Assembly (NCBI GenBank): GCA_005879535.1
Contig: VBKI01000065.1
Location: 7,501 to 71,500, forward strand
Reading direction: 5' to 3'
DNA length: 64,000 bases
Source of the DNA: Deltaproteobacteria bacterium
GTDB lineage: Bacteria; Myxococcota; Myxococcia; Myxococcales; 40CM-4-68-19
This document shows positions 43,630 to 52,409 of the stretch, piece after piece. Both the position numbers and the translations under genes were made by a program. How positions within the stretch are numbered: position 1 is the stretch's first letter; the number at the start of each line of letters is the position of its first letter. The notes beneath the pieces were generated by a model that ran no database searches, was not told where the DNA came from, and worked only from the letters and a program-made list of their open reading frames with translations.

Positions 43630-44379
43630 ATGGAAACCACCGTGACCGATACGCGGCCGCAGTTTTCGCGCATTACCGAAGGATCGAAACGGCACTCCTG
43701 GCGGGCAGCCGTCCCTGCGGTCGTCGTCCTGGTCATCTTTCTCGGGCTGATCGCCTACCTGGTCTCGAGCGTCAGCTCCTACTCCCAGAGGGCAAGCACC
43801 GCCGAACGCGACGCGAATCAGTACCGCGACCAAGTGGCTGCCATGGGCAAGCAGGTCGGGGACTTGCAGAAAGACGTCTCCCTCGCGCGTAGCCCGGGTC
43901 GCACCACGGTGATCGTCGAGGCGGCGCAGCCGGCGAAAAAGGGGGCCGCGCCCGCGACGAACCGCTCCTGGGCGGCAGTGACCTGGGGCGAGCTTCCGAC
44001 CGGCAAGAGCTGGATGCGCGTGAACGCCTACGGACTGTCGCAGAACCTCGACGGCGGCAAGGCGTACCATCTGTGGATGGCGCCTCAGACCGGCGATCCG
44101 GTCGACATCGGCGCCATCGACATCGATCAGAACGGCAGCGGCTTCGCCATGAAGGCGGACCTTCCCGGCGTCGAGCAGGGGAAGGCGGTCATGCTGACGA
44201 TCGACGCCCACGACGCGAAGCAGCCGGGCGAGGTCGTCGCCAAGGCCGATCTGCCGAAGCTGCAGCCGACGATGACCGGTGCGGCTCCGCAGGCGCAGGA
44301 CACGCAGCAGACTCCCGCGTCGGAGAGCAAGGCGAAGGCCGGCACCGATACGCAGCAGATGCACCAGACCGGGAAGTAG
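43630..44379 (+). CDS. RskA-like (anti-sigma-K C-terminal) membrane protein without sigma-binding domain
   Basis: A 249-aa protein with an N-terminal cytoplasmic segment, a single transmembrane helix at about 27-50, a coiled-coil region, and a periplasmic C-terminal domain of the anti-sigma-K type (WAAVTWGELPTGKSWMRVNAYGL through IGAIDIDQNGSG). The zinc-binding anti-sigma domain expected before the TM helix is absent, and no sigma-factor gene is adjacent. The C-terminal 50 residues are Gln/Thr/Ala-rich. It may therefore sense an envelope signal without acting as an anti-sigma factor. Confidence 0.7.
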   Translation: METTVTDTRPQFSRITEGSKRHSWRAAVPAVVVLVIFLGLIAYLVSSVSSYSQRASTAERDANQYRDQVAAMGKQVGDLQKDVSLARSPGRTTVIVEAAQPAKKGAAPATNRSWAAVTWGELPTGKSWMRVNAYGLSQNLDGGKAYHLWMAPQTGDPVDIGAIDIDQNGSGFAMKADLPGVEQGKAVMLTIDAHDAKQPGEVVAKADLPKLQPTMTGAAPQAQDTQQTPASESKAKAGTDTQQMHQTGK

Positions 44380-44481
44380 CAGACTCGCCCAACCCCCCTC
44401 GATCCTTGACCGAACCGGCGCTCCCCCGTACGCTCTGCGCTCTTCCGGGCGCGCGCAGCGGCGGCCGTTTGCGGGGGCATC

Positions 44482-45552
44482 ATGGGCGAAGAAGGAACTC
44501 CGAAAACCGAGATGATCAACCCCGCGCTTCTCGACGGGGTCTCCGCCAACTTCATCGTCAAGGGGCCGAGCGGTGTCGAGAAGGCCTATCCGATGCGCGC
44601 GATCACGGTGACGGTCGGGCGTTCGGACCAGTGCGACATCGCGGTCAAGGACAGCTCGATGTCCGGTCGCCACGCGGAAATCAGCAAAATCAACGGCGAG
44701 ATCCGCGTCAGGGACATGGGCTCGGCAAACGGGATCTGGCTGAACGGCGAGCGCGTCGACGACGTGGAGCTGTTCGACGGCGACGTGCTGCGGCTCGGTC
44801 AGACCTCCATCCGCGTCGACGTGGTCGGCGGACGCAAGCGCCCCGACGCCGGGCTGAGCCCGAAGGTCCTCGCCGGGATCATCGCCGGCGTCCTCGTGCT
44901 GGCGGGAGCGGGAATCGCGGGCGGCCTCTATCTGAAGAAGCGCGCCCAGACCAAGCGCGACCGGGCGACCTTGACCGCGTTCATCGCCGCGGCGCGCGAG
45001 AGCCAGAAGAGCAAGCCTTGTGCCGCCGCCGTCGACAAGGTCGGCGACGTGGCCAGGACGCTGAACACGCTCGGCAGGCCCTCGTCGGCGAATCCGCCCA
45101 AGGGCGACGAGGCGCGGCGTGTCGTCGCCGGGTACCGCGAGCTGGCGAAGACCTACGATCGCATCGCGGTGTCGATCACCCAGTTCGCTGCGCAATCCAC
45201 GTCCACCGCCGCCGCGCTGACCGGCTCCGCGGAGCAGATCGCGGACTCCGACATGCGGAACAAAGTGGCGGAGGCGCAGGAGCTGGTCGAGCAGCGCACG
45301 CAGGTGACCGGCACGTTCATCGCGGACTGGAAGAAGCTCTCGCAGGCGACGAGCAGCTACGCCAACGTGGCCGACCAGGCATTCGTCCAGGGCAACAAGG
45401 CGCTCTACTCGGAAGTCGACCGCGGCATCGCGGCGAAGACGGCGCAGGAAGTGCTGGTCAATTGCAACCGGAACTTCGACCGGGCCAAAAACAACGTCGA
45501 GGACAAGCTCAAGGAACTCGACGATGTCGCCGGCGGCGCCCCGGCCGAGTGA
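44482..45552 (+). CDS. FHA-domain membrane protein
   Basis: A 356-aa protein. An FHA domain (about 30-115, with VTVGRSDQCDIAV, SGRHAEI and GSANGIWLNGERV) binds phosphothreonine peptides in the cytoplasm. A transmembrane segment (about 130-150) follows; the remaining helical region (about 155-350) contains Ala-rich helices and a Cys pair. It could link Ser/Thr phosphorylation to the envelope. Its stop overlaps the next gene by GTGA, opening a chain of closely packed genes. Confidence 0.88.
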   Translation: MGEEGTPKTEMINPALLDGVSANFIVKGPSGVEKAYPMRAITVTVGRSDQCDIAVKDSSMSGRHAEISKINGEIRVRDMGSANGIWLNGERVDDVELFDGDVLRLGQTSIRVDVVGGRKRPDAGLSPKVLAGIIAGVLVLAGAGIAGGLYLKKRAQTKRDRATLTAFIAAARESQKSKPCAAAVDKVGDVARTLNTLGRPSSANPPKGDEARRVVAGYRELAKTYDRIAVSITQFAAQSTSTAAALTGSAEQIADSDMRNKVAEAQELVEQRTQVTGTFIADWKKLSQATSSYANVADQAFVQGNKALYSEVDRGIAAKTAQEVLVNCNRNFDRAKNNVEDKLKELDDVAGGAPAE

Positions 45553-46082
45553 GCTTGCTGCCGATCTGGATCGCCTGCGCGCTCGTCGCCCTCGTCGGCG
45601 CGGGCGCGCTGTCGTTTGCGGCACGGCTCAGGGCGCGCCACCGCCGTTTCCTCGACGCTCCACCGCCGCCGGCGCCAGGCGACGCGGAGCGGATCCTCGA
45701 TCAGCCCCAGGCCCTCTATCATGGGACGCGATTCGCGGACGGCTCCGCGCTGCTCGCGCGGGCCTGGAAGGAGCCCTGCGTGTGCGACGTCTGGTGCACG
45801 GACGCGGCGCTGTTCATCCGGCGCGAAGGGCGCGAGGCCGTGCTTTCCATCGCCCACGCGGAGGTCGCGGAAGCGGCGCTGCACCGCGCGTACGCGCCCA
45901 TCGCCGAGAAGGAGCTGCCGATGATGCGCCTGCGCTGGCGGCGCGGCGGCGAGGTGATGCAAACGGAGCTGTCGCTCCGCGGCGGGATGGCATCGCTGGA
46001 AGCGCTGCGGCGCGAGATCCATTTGCGGCAAGGGAACGTCGCGGAGCAGCTTGCGCCGCTGCTCGAGCGGACGCCGAAATGA
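45549..46082 (+). CDS. Membrane-anchored protein of unknown function
   Basis: A 177-aa protein. It starts at GTG 45549 within the FHA stop. An N-terminal hydrophobic helix (LLPIWIACALVALVGAGALSF) leads into a 150-residue domain with a Cys pair in KEPCVCDVWCTD and many Arg/Ala residues. No known family is recognised. It overlaps the next gene by ATGA. The position between an FHA protein and a metallo-hydrolase suggests a place in the same complex or pathway, which is inference only. Confidence 0.6.
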   Translation: MSLLPIWIACALVALVGAGALSFAARLRARHRRFLDAPPPPAPGDAERILDQPQALYHGTRFADGSALLARAWKEPCVCDVWCTDAALFIRREGREAVLSIAHAEVAEAALHRAYAPIAEKELPMMRLRWRRGGEVMQTELSLRGGMASLEALRREIHLRQGNVAEQLAPLLERTPK

Positions 46083-46795
46083 GGGTCACGGCGCTGGGCA
46101 GCGGCGATGCCTTCTGCTCCGCCGGACGCGGCCACACCTGCTGGCTGGTGGACGACGCGCGCGGCGCCTTCGCCGTCGACTTCGGGGCCACCGCGCTTGC
46201 GGCGCTGAAGCGCCTCGGGCGCGACCCCGACCAGATCGACGCCGTCCATTTCACTCATCTGCACGGAGATCACATCGGCGGGTGGCCGTTCCTGCTCGTC
46301 GATGCGGTCTACCGATCGCAGCGCCGCAAGCCACTCCTCGTCACCGGTCCGAAGGGCACCGGCGAACGGCTTCAGGCGCTCTGGGCCGCATGCTACGCCG
46401 CCGCCGCGGAGCGCCCGCTGCCGTTCGCTGTCGAGATGCACGAGGTGATGCCGGGCGATCGCCTCGAGGTCGCCGGCCGATCGCTGCTCGCGTTCCGCGC
46501 CGCGCACATGAGTCCTCCGCAGATCGCGTTGTCGCTGCGGATCGACGATCTCGCGTTCACCGGGGACACCGGCGAGATCCCGGACGGCCTCTGCGCCGGA
46601 GCGCGGATCCTCTGCGCGGAGTGCACCAACCTCGGCGAGAGCAGCGACCAGCACATCGGCTGGAAGACGCTCGGCGCGAAGCTGCCGCGGGTCCCGATGG
46701 TGATTCTCGGCCATCTCGGGTCCGACGCGCGCGCCGGCATCGCTCCGCCTGCGGGTGTGCGCGTGTGCGACGATCTCGACTCGGTCGAGCTATAA
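46079..46795 (+). CDS. Metallo-beta-lactamase-fold hydrolase
   Basis: A 238-aa protein with the MBL signature FTHLHGDHIGGWPFLL (HxHxDH), preceded by GSGDAFCSAGRGHTC and followed by HMSPPQIALSLRIDDLAFTGDTGE and a late LGHLGSDA. The layout is that of RNase Z/AtsA-like hydrolases, though it lacks the extra loops of true RNase Z. Two metal ions should bind. The substrate cannot be inferred. It overlaps the previous gene by ATGA; the next gene follows after 8 nt. Confidence 0.88.
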   Translation: MRVTALGSGDAFCSAGRGHTCWLVDDARGAFAVDFGATALAALKRLGRDPDQIDAVHFTHLHGDHIGGWPFLLVDAVYRSQRRKPLLVTGPKGTGERLQALWAACYAAAAERPLPFAVEMHEVMPGDRLEVAGRSLLAFRAAHMSPPQIALSLRIDDLAFTGDTGEIPDGLCAGARILCAECTNLGESSDQHIGWKTLGAKLPRVPMVILGHLGSDARAGIAPPAGVRVCDDLDSVEL

Positions 46796-46803
46796 GGCGG
46801 CCC

Positions 46804-47118
46804 ATGGACCGCATCGGGCAGCTGCGCAACTTCATCGCCACTCGACCGGACGATCCATTTCCACGCTATGCGCTGGCGCTGGAGCTGAAGGGCACCGGCG
46901 ACGCGCGCGGCGCCGCAACGGAGCTGCAGGATCTTCTCGCGCGAAACCCGGACTACCTTGCCGCATACCTGCAGCTGGGAATGCTTCTCACCTCGCTCGA
47001 CCGGGCCGACGAAGCGCGCGAGATCCTCGTGCGCGGCCAGCAGGTTGCGCGCTCGCAAAACAATGGCCACACGCTCTCGGAGCTTACCCAGGCTCTGGAG
47101 ACTCTGCCCTCGCGGTAG
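46804..47118 (+). CDS. Small TPR-like protein
   Basis: A 104-aa helical protein with TPR-like repeats (RYALALELKGTGDARGAATELQDLLARNPDYLAAYLQLGMLLTSLDRADEAREIL). Such proteins scaffold protein-protein interactions. The length of three or so helix pairs is short but plausible. It is located in the signalling cluster between the metallo-hydrolase and the CheY-like gene. Confidence 0.75.
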   Translation: MDRIGQLRNFIATRPDDPFPRYALALELKGTGDARGAATELQDLLARNPDYLAAYLQLGMLLTSLDRADEAREILVRGQQVARSQNNGHTLSELTQALETLPSR

Positions 47119-47182
47119 GTGCAGGTAAGCAGGGCGCGATTCCTTGACTGGTGATCTGCCGGAGGCGAGGATCGCGAGAGCA

Positions 47183-47560
47183 ATGAAACCCAAAAAAGTC
47201 CTCGTCGTCGATGATTCCAAGCTGCTGCATCGGATGTTCGAGATGATGCTGCGCGGCTTCCCGCTCGTCCATGCGTTCGACGGCCGGGAGGCCCTGGATC
47301 GCCTCGCCGAGCACAAGGACGTCGAGCTCATCCTCCTCGACATCAACATGCCCCGGATGAACGGGCTCGAGTTCCTGACTGCGGTGAAAGCGCACCCGGA
47401 GTTCGCGCGGATCCCGGTGGTGATCATCACCACCGAGGGGACCGAGGACGACACCGAGCGCGGGATGCAGGCGGGCGCCGCCGCGTACGTGAAGAAGCCT
47501 TTCCGCAACGAGGAGCTCATCGGCGTCATCAACAGGCTGACGGCGAGCCCCGCGGCTTGA
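47183..47560 (+). CDS. CheY-like response regulator
   Basis: A 125-aa stand-alone receiver domain. Acidic pocket Asp10-Asp11, phospho-acceptor Asp53 in LLDINMPRMNG, Thr in VIITTEG and Lys in VKKPF are all present. Lacking an output domain, it probably works by binding a partner. The start was set at MKPKKVLVVDD; an earlier ATG at 47144 would add 13 residues with no receiver character. No histidine kinase is adjacent. Confidence 0.92.
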   Translation: MKPKKVLVVDDSKLLHRMFEMMLRGFPLVHAFDGREALDRLAEHKDVELILLDINMPRMNGLEFLTAVKAHPEFARIPVVIITTEGTEDDTERGMQAGAAAYVKKPFRNEELIGVINRLTASPAA

Positions 47561-48297
47561 ATTCGCGCATGGCGGCTCCCGAGCAGCTCCCGTCTCAGGT
47601 CGGGTCCGCGCTCGATGAGCTGCGCGCGACGCTGGACCGCGCCGCGGAGCTGGCCAAGGAGATCGGGAGCAGGCCGGAGAGCGCCGCAGAATTGTCGGCG
47701 CGGCTGGCGGACGTGCAGTCCGACCGCGACGAGCTGTCCACCAAGCTGGCGGAGTACGAGCAGCAGGTCGGACGGCTGATGAACCTCTACGTCGCAACCT
47801 ACCAGCTCCACGCTACGCTCGATCCCGGCGAGGTGCAGGCCACCATCGCGGAGATCGCCATCAACCTGCTCGGCGCCGAGCGGTTCGTCCTGCTCTTCTG
47901 GAAGCACGACGGCGACGAGGCGTCGGGCGAATGCGAGGTCGCGTTCGCGCAGGGAATGGAGGACGACAAGAGCGGCCTCTATCCGAATGGCTGCTATCGG
48001 GGGGGAGACCCGGCGGTCGACGCGACGCTCGCCGACGGGGGGCTCCGGATCGGTCCCATCGACGGCTCGGAGGCGCTAGCGTGCGTGCCCCTCACCATGC
48101 AGGGCGCGCGGGTGGGGGCGCTCGTCATCCTCAAGCTCTTCGATCACAAGGCCATGCTGCGGCCCGAAGACCGCGATCTCCTCGACCTCATCGCGGCGCA
48201 CGCCGCCTCCGCGCTGTTCGCCGCCCGCGTCTATTCGACGACGGACCGGAAGCTCAAGACGCTGGAGAGCCTCGTCGCGCTGGTGCGCAGGCAATAG
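47557..48297 (+). CDS. Coiled-coil GAF-domain protein
   Basis: A 246-aa protein. An N-terminal coiled coil (about 15-75, with LSARLADVQSDRDELSTKLAEYEQQV) leads into a GAF domain (about 80-240). The start was taken as TTG 47557 (TTGA overlap with the response regulator); ATG 47569 would shorten it by 4 residues. GAF domains bind small ligands, chromophores or cyclic nucleotides, and the ligand is unknown. The cyclic-nucleotide context is not proven. It probably acts with the upstream CheY-like protein and the following DUF4388-GAF protein. Confidence 0.82.
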   Translation: MNSRMAAPEQLPSQVGSALDELRATLDRAAELAKEIGSRPESAAELSARLADVQSDRDELSTKLAEYEQQVGRLMNLYVATYQLHATLDPGEVQATIAEIAINLLGAERFVLLFWKHDGDEASGECEVAFAQGMEDDKSGLYPNGCYRGGDPAVDATLADGGLRIGPIDGSEALACVPLTMQGARVGALVILKLFDHKAMLRPEDRDLLDLIAAHAASALFAARVYSTTDRKLKTLESLVALVRRQ

Positions 48298-48303
48298 TGC
48301 CCC

Positions 48304-49833
48304 ATGAGCCTCTCCGGCAACCTCCAGGACGTCTCCGTCGCCGACGCGATGCAGTTCATCCACCTCGGCGGCAGGACCGGGACGCTGACGCTGCTGCGCG
48401 GGGACGTAAAGGCGGAGATCGGGTTCCACCAGGGCCGCATCGTCAACGCCTCGTCGCCCGGCACGAAGCGGCTCGGAGAGCTCTTGCTGGAGGCCGGCGC
48501 GATCGAGCCGCCGACCCTGGGCGAGGCGCTCAGGAAGCAGGGGGAGGAGCACCCGCGGCGTTCGCTCGGACAGATCCTCGTGGCAATGAAGGCGGTGGAC
48601 AGCGATACGATCTACCGCACCATCGAGCAGCAGATCGAGCGGACAGTCTACGACCTCGTCACCTGGAACCAGGGCACGTTCCACTTCGCTCTCGACGATC
48701 TGAAGCCGATCGACGACATCGCGGTGGTTCCCGGCGACGTGATCCGGCACCTCAACCTCGACACGCAGATGGTCCTGCTCGACGCGCTTCGCATCTTCGA
48801 CGAGCGCAGCCGCCAGCAGCGGGAGCAGCGCAACGATACGCCGGCGGCGAGATCGGTCCCGCCGATCACGCCGATGCCGGTTACCCGCTCCGCGCCGACG
48901 CCGACGCCGGCGAACGGAGTAGGTCCGCTCGCGGACGAGCCGCGAACGCGGCTGCAGGTCGTGTCCACCGAGCGGGAGCTCGCCGAACGGCTCGCACATG
49001 TACTTCCCGGCATCACGGTCGCCCGGGTCAACGTGCGCGACGCCGGTACTCCTCCGCCCGGAGAGGCGCCGCCGCTGGTGCTGCTCGACATGCGCAAGGG
49101 AGGCGTCGGACTGGACGCGGTCTCGGCATTGAGGCGCGCGCGTCCGCGAGCGTCGATCCTCGCCCTGATCGACGGCGACGCGCCCGCCGCGGCGGCGTAC
49201 CAGGCGGGGGCGCTGGCGGTGCTCCCGGCCGAGCTGGAGCTCGTCGCTGCGTGCTTTCGTTCCGTCGCGCAAAACCGGCAGGATCTGATGACCGGCGGCT
49301 CGCGCGCCGACGGGATCAACGCGAACTTCGCCAAGCTGCGGCGCATCGTCGGCGATCTCCGCAGCGGCCTGATCTCGACCACCATCTCGCTCAGCCTGAT
49401 GAACATCATCAGCGAGTCGGTGGAGCGCGCGGTGCTGTTCCTCGTCCGGCGCGAAGGCCTCACCGCGCTGGGCGCATTCGGGAACAGCCCCGGAGGTCAG
49501 TCGCTGGCGCAGCTCACCCGCGGGCTGAAGATCGAGCTGGCCAGCAAGAACGCTCTGACCGACAGCCTGGCCGATGGCCAGGTCCGGTCCATCCCCTTCG
49601 ACGAAGCAAGCTTTCCGGATGCCTTCCGCGCGCTGGTGGGGAAGCCTCGCTCGGGGGAGTGCGCGATCTTCCCGGTGATGGGCGGGCAACGCGTGATCGC
49701 GCTGGTCTACGCGGACAACGGTCCATCGAATCGCGCGATCGAGGAGCTGGACATCCTGGAGCTGGCCGCGGCGCAGGCCGGGCTGGCGTTCGAGAACGAG
49801 CTGCTGCGCCGGCAGGCGACGCAGCCGCAGTGA
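48304..49833 (+). CDS. DUF4388 (PATAN)-GAF signalling protein
   Basis: A 509-aa protein. The N-terminal DUF4388/PATAN domain (MSLSGNLQDVSVADAMQFIHLGGRTGTL..., about 1-165) is typical of myxobacterial and cyanobacterial response-regulator partners. A disordered Pro/Thr-rich linker (about 170-210) and a receiver-like segment (about 215-320, lacking an obvious phospho-Asp) follow, then a GAF domain (about 340-500). The receiver-like region reads LLDMRKGGVG where LLD is followed by Met, not the usual phosphoacceptor context. It overlaps the following HEAT gene by GTGA. Confidence 0.8.
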   Translation: MSLSGNLQDVSVADAMQFIHLGGRTGTLTLLRGDVKAEIGFHQGRIVNASSPGTKRLGELLLEAGAIEPPTLGEALRKQGEEHPRRSLGQILVAMKAVDSDTIYRTIEQQIERTVYDLVTWNQGTFHFALDDLKPIDDIAVVPGDVIRHLNLDTQMVLLDALRIFDERSRQQREQRNDTPAARSVPPITPMPVTRSAPTPTPANGVGPLADEPRTRLQVVSTERELAERLAHVLPGITVARVNVRDAGTPPPGEAPPLVLLDMRKGGVGLDAVSALRRARPRASILALIDGDAPAAAAYQAGALAVLPAELELVAACFRSVAQNRQDLMTGGSRADGINANFAKLRRIVGDLRSGLISTTISLSLMNIISESVERAVLFLVRREGLTALGAFGNSPGGQSLAQLTRGLKIELASKNALTDSLADGQVRSIPFDEASFPDAFRALVGKPRSGECAIFPVMGGQRVIALVYADNGPSNRAIEELDILELAAAQAGLAFENELLRRQATQPQ

Positions 49834-51773
49834 GGCCGGCTTTGGGCACACCGGAGATCGAGAAAGTCTTCCAGGCGGGGGCAAGCGACGCGCAGATCGT
49901 CGCTGCGCTCCAGGAGTCCGAGCCGGCGTTGCGCGACCGCGCCATCGCGCTGGCGGCGCGGCACCTCGCCCCCGAGACGCTGGGCCGTTTCGTCGGCAAC
50001 GACGAGAACGCCGTGCTGCGCAACGCGGCGCTCTCGGCGCTCGAGCGGCAGGGGCCCTACGCGGTGCCGCATCTCGTCTCGCTCTCGCGCGGCGAGAACG
50101 CCGAAGTGGCGATGTTCGCCGTGCAGATCCTCTCGAGGATCAAGGATCCCGGCTCGGCGCGAGCGCTCTTACCTCTGCTCGAGCACGGCGACTCCAACAT
50201 CGCGCAGGCGGCGATCGAGGCGCTCGGAGCGCTGAAAGCGCGCGAAGCGGTGCCCGGGCTGATCCGGCTGCTGGACGCCGATCTCTGGTTGCAGTTCGCC
50301 GCCGTCGCTGCCCTGGGCGAGATCGGCGATCCGCGCGCCGTGCAGGCGCTGCTCGACGCGGTTCCCAACGAGATGCTCTCGGAGCCGGCGGTGGACGCGC
50401 TGGGGCGGATCGCCTCTCCGGAGGCGCTGCCGCGGCTCCTCACGCTGCTCGCCGATCACGACCGGCTGCCGCTGCGCGACGGCGTGTTGAAGGCCTGCGC
50501 CGCGATCCTCGAGGCGCAGCTCGCGCCCCCGTCGGTCTTCACGCGCTTCCGTCGGAAGCTCGACGAGGAGCGGCGCGACCCGGGAGTGATCGAGTACCTG
50601 GGCGGCCTCCTCGGTTCCGACGAGGTGGCGCTGGCGCGCGCCGCGGCATCGGTTGCGCTCGCTGGACACCTGGAAAAGCTCTATCCCGCTCTCGTCCAGC
50701 GGGCATTGTCGCCCGACGCCGAGGAAGCCCGCTGGACCGCCTCCCTCTGCCGCAAGCACGAGCGCGCCGTGCGGACGGCGCTGCCGGAGCTCCTCCGCAG
50801 CGGTGACGCGCGCGTCCGGCGCGGCGCGCTGATGTGCGCACCGGCGGATCCGGCGACGGTGTCGCTCCTCGTCCCGCTGATGCGCGACCGGGACGCCAAC
50901 GTCCGCGCCGCGGCCTGCCAGGCGCTGGGAAGGTGCCGCGACGTATCGGCCATTCCGGCTCTGGTCGAGCATTTCGGCCGCGGGACACCGCCGGAGAGCG
51001 TGGCGGCGGCGGAGGCGCTCGGGAGCATGCCGGGACAGAGCCTGATCGCGCTCGCTCCGTACCTGGAGGCCGAGGAGAAGGTATTGCCCGCGTTGGAGAT
51101 CCTCGAAGCCGCGCGCAGCCCGCTGTTCCCGGACAAGATCGTCGAGCTGCTCGATGCTCCCCACGCGCCGGTTCGCCGCGCGGCGCTACGGGTGCTCGTG
51201 AACCACGACGACGTCGACGCCGAGGAACATCTCGTCCGCAAGCTCCAGGACGCCGACGAGTCCGTTCGCATCGAGGCGGTGGAGCTGCTGGTGCGCAACG
51301 GGTCGACGCGCGCGGTCCCCGCGCTCGTCGGGTTGCTCGTGGTCTCCGACGATCTGCGGTATCACGCCATCCGCGCGCTGGGGCGGCTGCATGCCGAGAT
51401 TGCCGCCGCCGAGCTGGAGCGGCTGTTCCCGCGCGCGACGGGTCACGAGCGGCTGGAGATCGTCGCGGCGCTGATCCGCATCGGTGCGCCGGGGCTTCTC
51501 CAATTCCTCAAGGCGCGGCTCAAGGACGCCGAGCCGGAAGTGCGCCGCGTGGCAGCGGACGGGCTCGCGCGCGTGGTGCCGGCGTCCGAGCTCTCCTTGC
51601 TGGTGAAGCTGGCCCAGGATGCCGACTGGAGCATCCGCAACCACGCCGGCTGGGGTCTCGGGCGGCTGGCGCTGCCCCAAGGGCGCGACGCGCTGCTGGC
51701 GCTGGTTCGCGACACCGAGCCGGTGGTGGCGCGGACCGCCCGCTCTGCGCTGGCGAAGCTGCCGCATTCCTGA
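49830..51773 (+). CDS. HEAT-repeat protein
   Basis: A 647-aa soluble protein made almost entirely of HEAT/PBS-lyase-like repeats, for example AIEALGALKAREAVPGLIRLL and RHEAIRALG-type units spaced about 30 residues apart from residue 40 to the end. Such repeats scaffold proteins. No catalytic motif is seen. GTG 49830 overlaps the previous stop (GTGA). It may serve as a docking surface for the GAF and receiver proteins encoded upstream. Confidence 0.88.
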   Translation: MRPALGTPEIEKVFQAGASDAQIVAALQESEPALRDRAIALAARHLAPETLGRFVGNDENAVLRNAALSALERQGPYAVPHLVSLSRGENAEVAMFAVQILSRIKDPGSARALLPLLEHGDSNIAQAAIEALGALKAREAVPGLIRLLDADLWLQFAAVAALGEIGDPRAVQALLDAVPNEMLSEPAVDALGRIASPEALPRLLTLLADHDRLPLRDGVLKACAAILEAQLAPPSVFTRFRRKLDEERRDPGVIEYLGGLLGSDEVALARAAASVALAGHLEKLYPALVQRALSPDAEEARWTASLCRKHERAVRTALPELLRSGDARVRRGALMCAPADPATVSLLVPLMRDRDANVRAAACQALGRCRDVSAIPALVEHFGRGTPPESVAAAEALGSMPGQSLIALAPYLEAEEKVLPALEILEAARSPLFPDKIVELLDAPHAPVRRAALRVLVNHDDVDAEEHLVRKLQDADESVRIEAVELLVRNGSTRAVPALVGLLVVSDDLRYHAIRALGRLHAEIAAAELERLFPRATGHERLEIVAALIRIGAPGLLQFLKARLKDAEPEVRRVAADGLARVVPASELSLLVKLAQDADWSIRNHAGWGLGRLALPQGRDALLALVRDTEPVVARTARSALAKLPHS

Positions 51774-51860
51774 AGCGATCGGCCCGGTTCGAACCGCGTT
51801 GCTTTTTGGGCGCGGCGTGTCGACCGTCAAAGAATGTACAGCGCGATCCCCGGAGCGGCC

Positions 51861-52409
51861 ATGCTCTCGCTCGCTTTCTCGCTCGTTCCGGCGAGGGTGC
51901 AGGCGCCGCTGGGTCGCGCTCCAAAGCCGCAGACCGGCCTCACGACTCCGAAGATGTGGCAGGACCGCACGGGGCAATTTGCGCTCGAGAGGCCGGCCGC
52001 GGAACGCTGGATGTTGCGCGGTGGTGTTCGCGGACCCGATGGCGAGGCCGTCCCCCTCCTGGCGATGTCGCAGGAGACCGGCGCGCAGCTCGTCGTTCAG
52101 ACTACGGACGGGATCCATGACATCCGCCTGCTCGCCCGGATGCTGATGGAAAACCTGGCCGGCGAGTCGCGTGTGCACGTCGAGGACTTGCAGCGCGTGC
52201 TCGCTCGCGGAGGCGAGGCCTACGGCTTCTCGTTCACCGTGGCCGACGAGGTGCGGGGCCGCGTCGCCGTCGTCCGCGCCGGCGATCATGTGGCGCTTGC
52301 CGTGGCGAGCTGGCCGATGGGCGCGCCGCCCGAAGTGGTCGACGACGTCGATGCGATGATCGGCTCTCTCGGGCCGGTGCCAGGAGCTTTGGCTCCAGGG
52401 GTTTTCTGA
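51861..52409 (+). CDS. Exported protein of unknown function
   Basis: A 182-aa protein beginning MLSLAFSLVPARVQA, a short signal-like segment. ATG 51861 follows GGAG at a good distance; ATG 51834 would add 9 residues. The mature sequence contains TGQFALERPAAERWML and GEAYGFSFTVADEVRGRVAVV, resembling PsbP/DUF1795-like periplasmic folds, but this is only a visual impression. The last 176 nt overlap the convergent oxidoreductase gene. It is the last gene of the signalling cluster. Confidence 0.6.
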   Translation: MLSLAFSLVPARVQAPLGRAPKPQTGLTTPKMWQDRTGQFALERPAAERWMLRGGVRGPDGEAVPLLAMSQETGAQLVVQTTDGIHDIRLLARMLMENLAGESRVHVEDLQRVLARGGEAYGFSFTVADEVRGRVAVVRAGDHVALAVASWPMGAPPEVVDDVDAMIGSLGPVPGALAPGVF

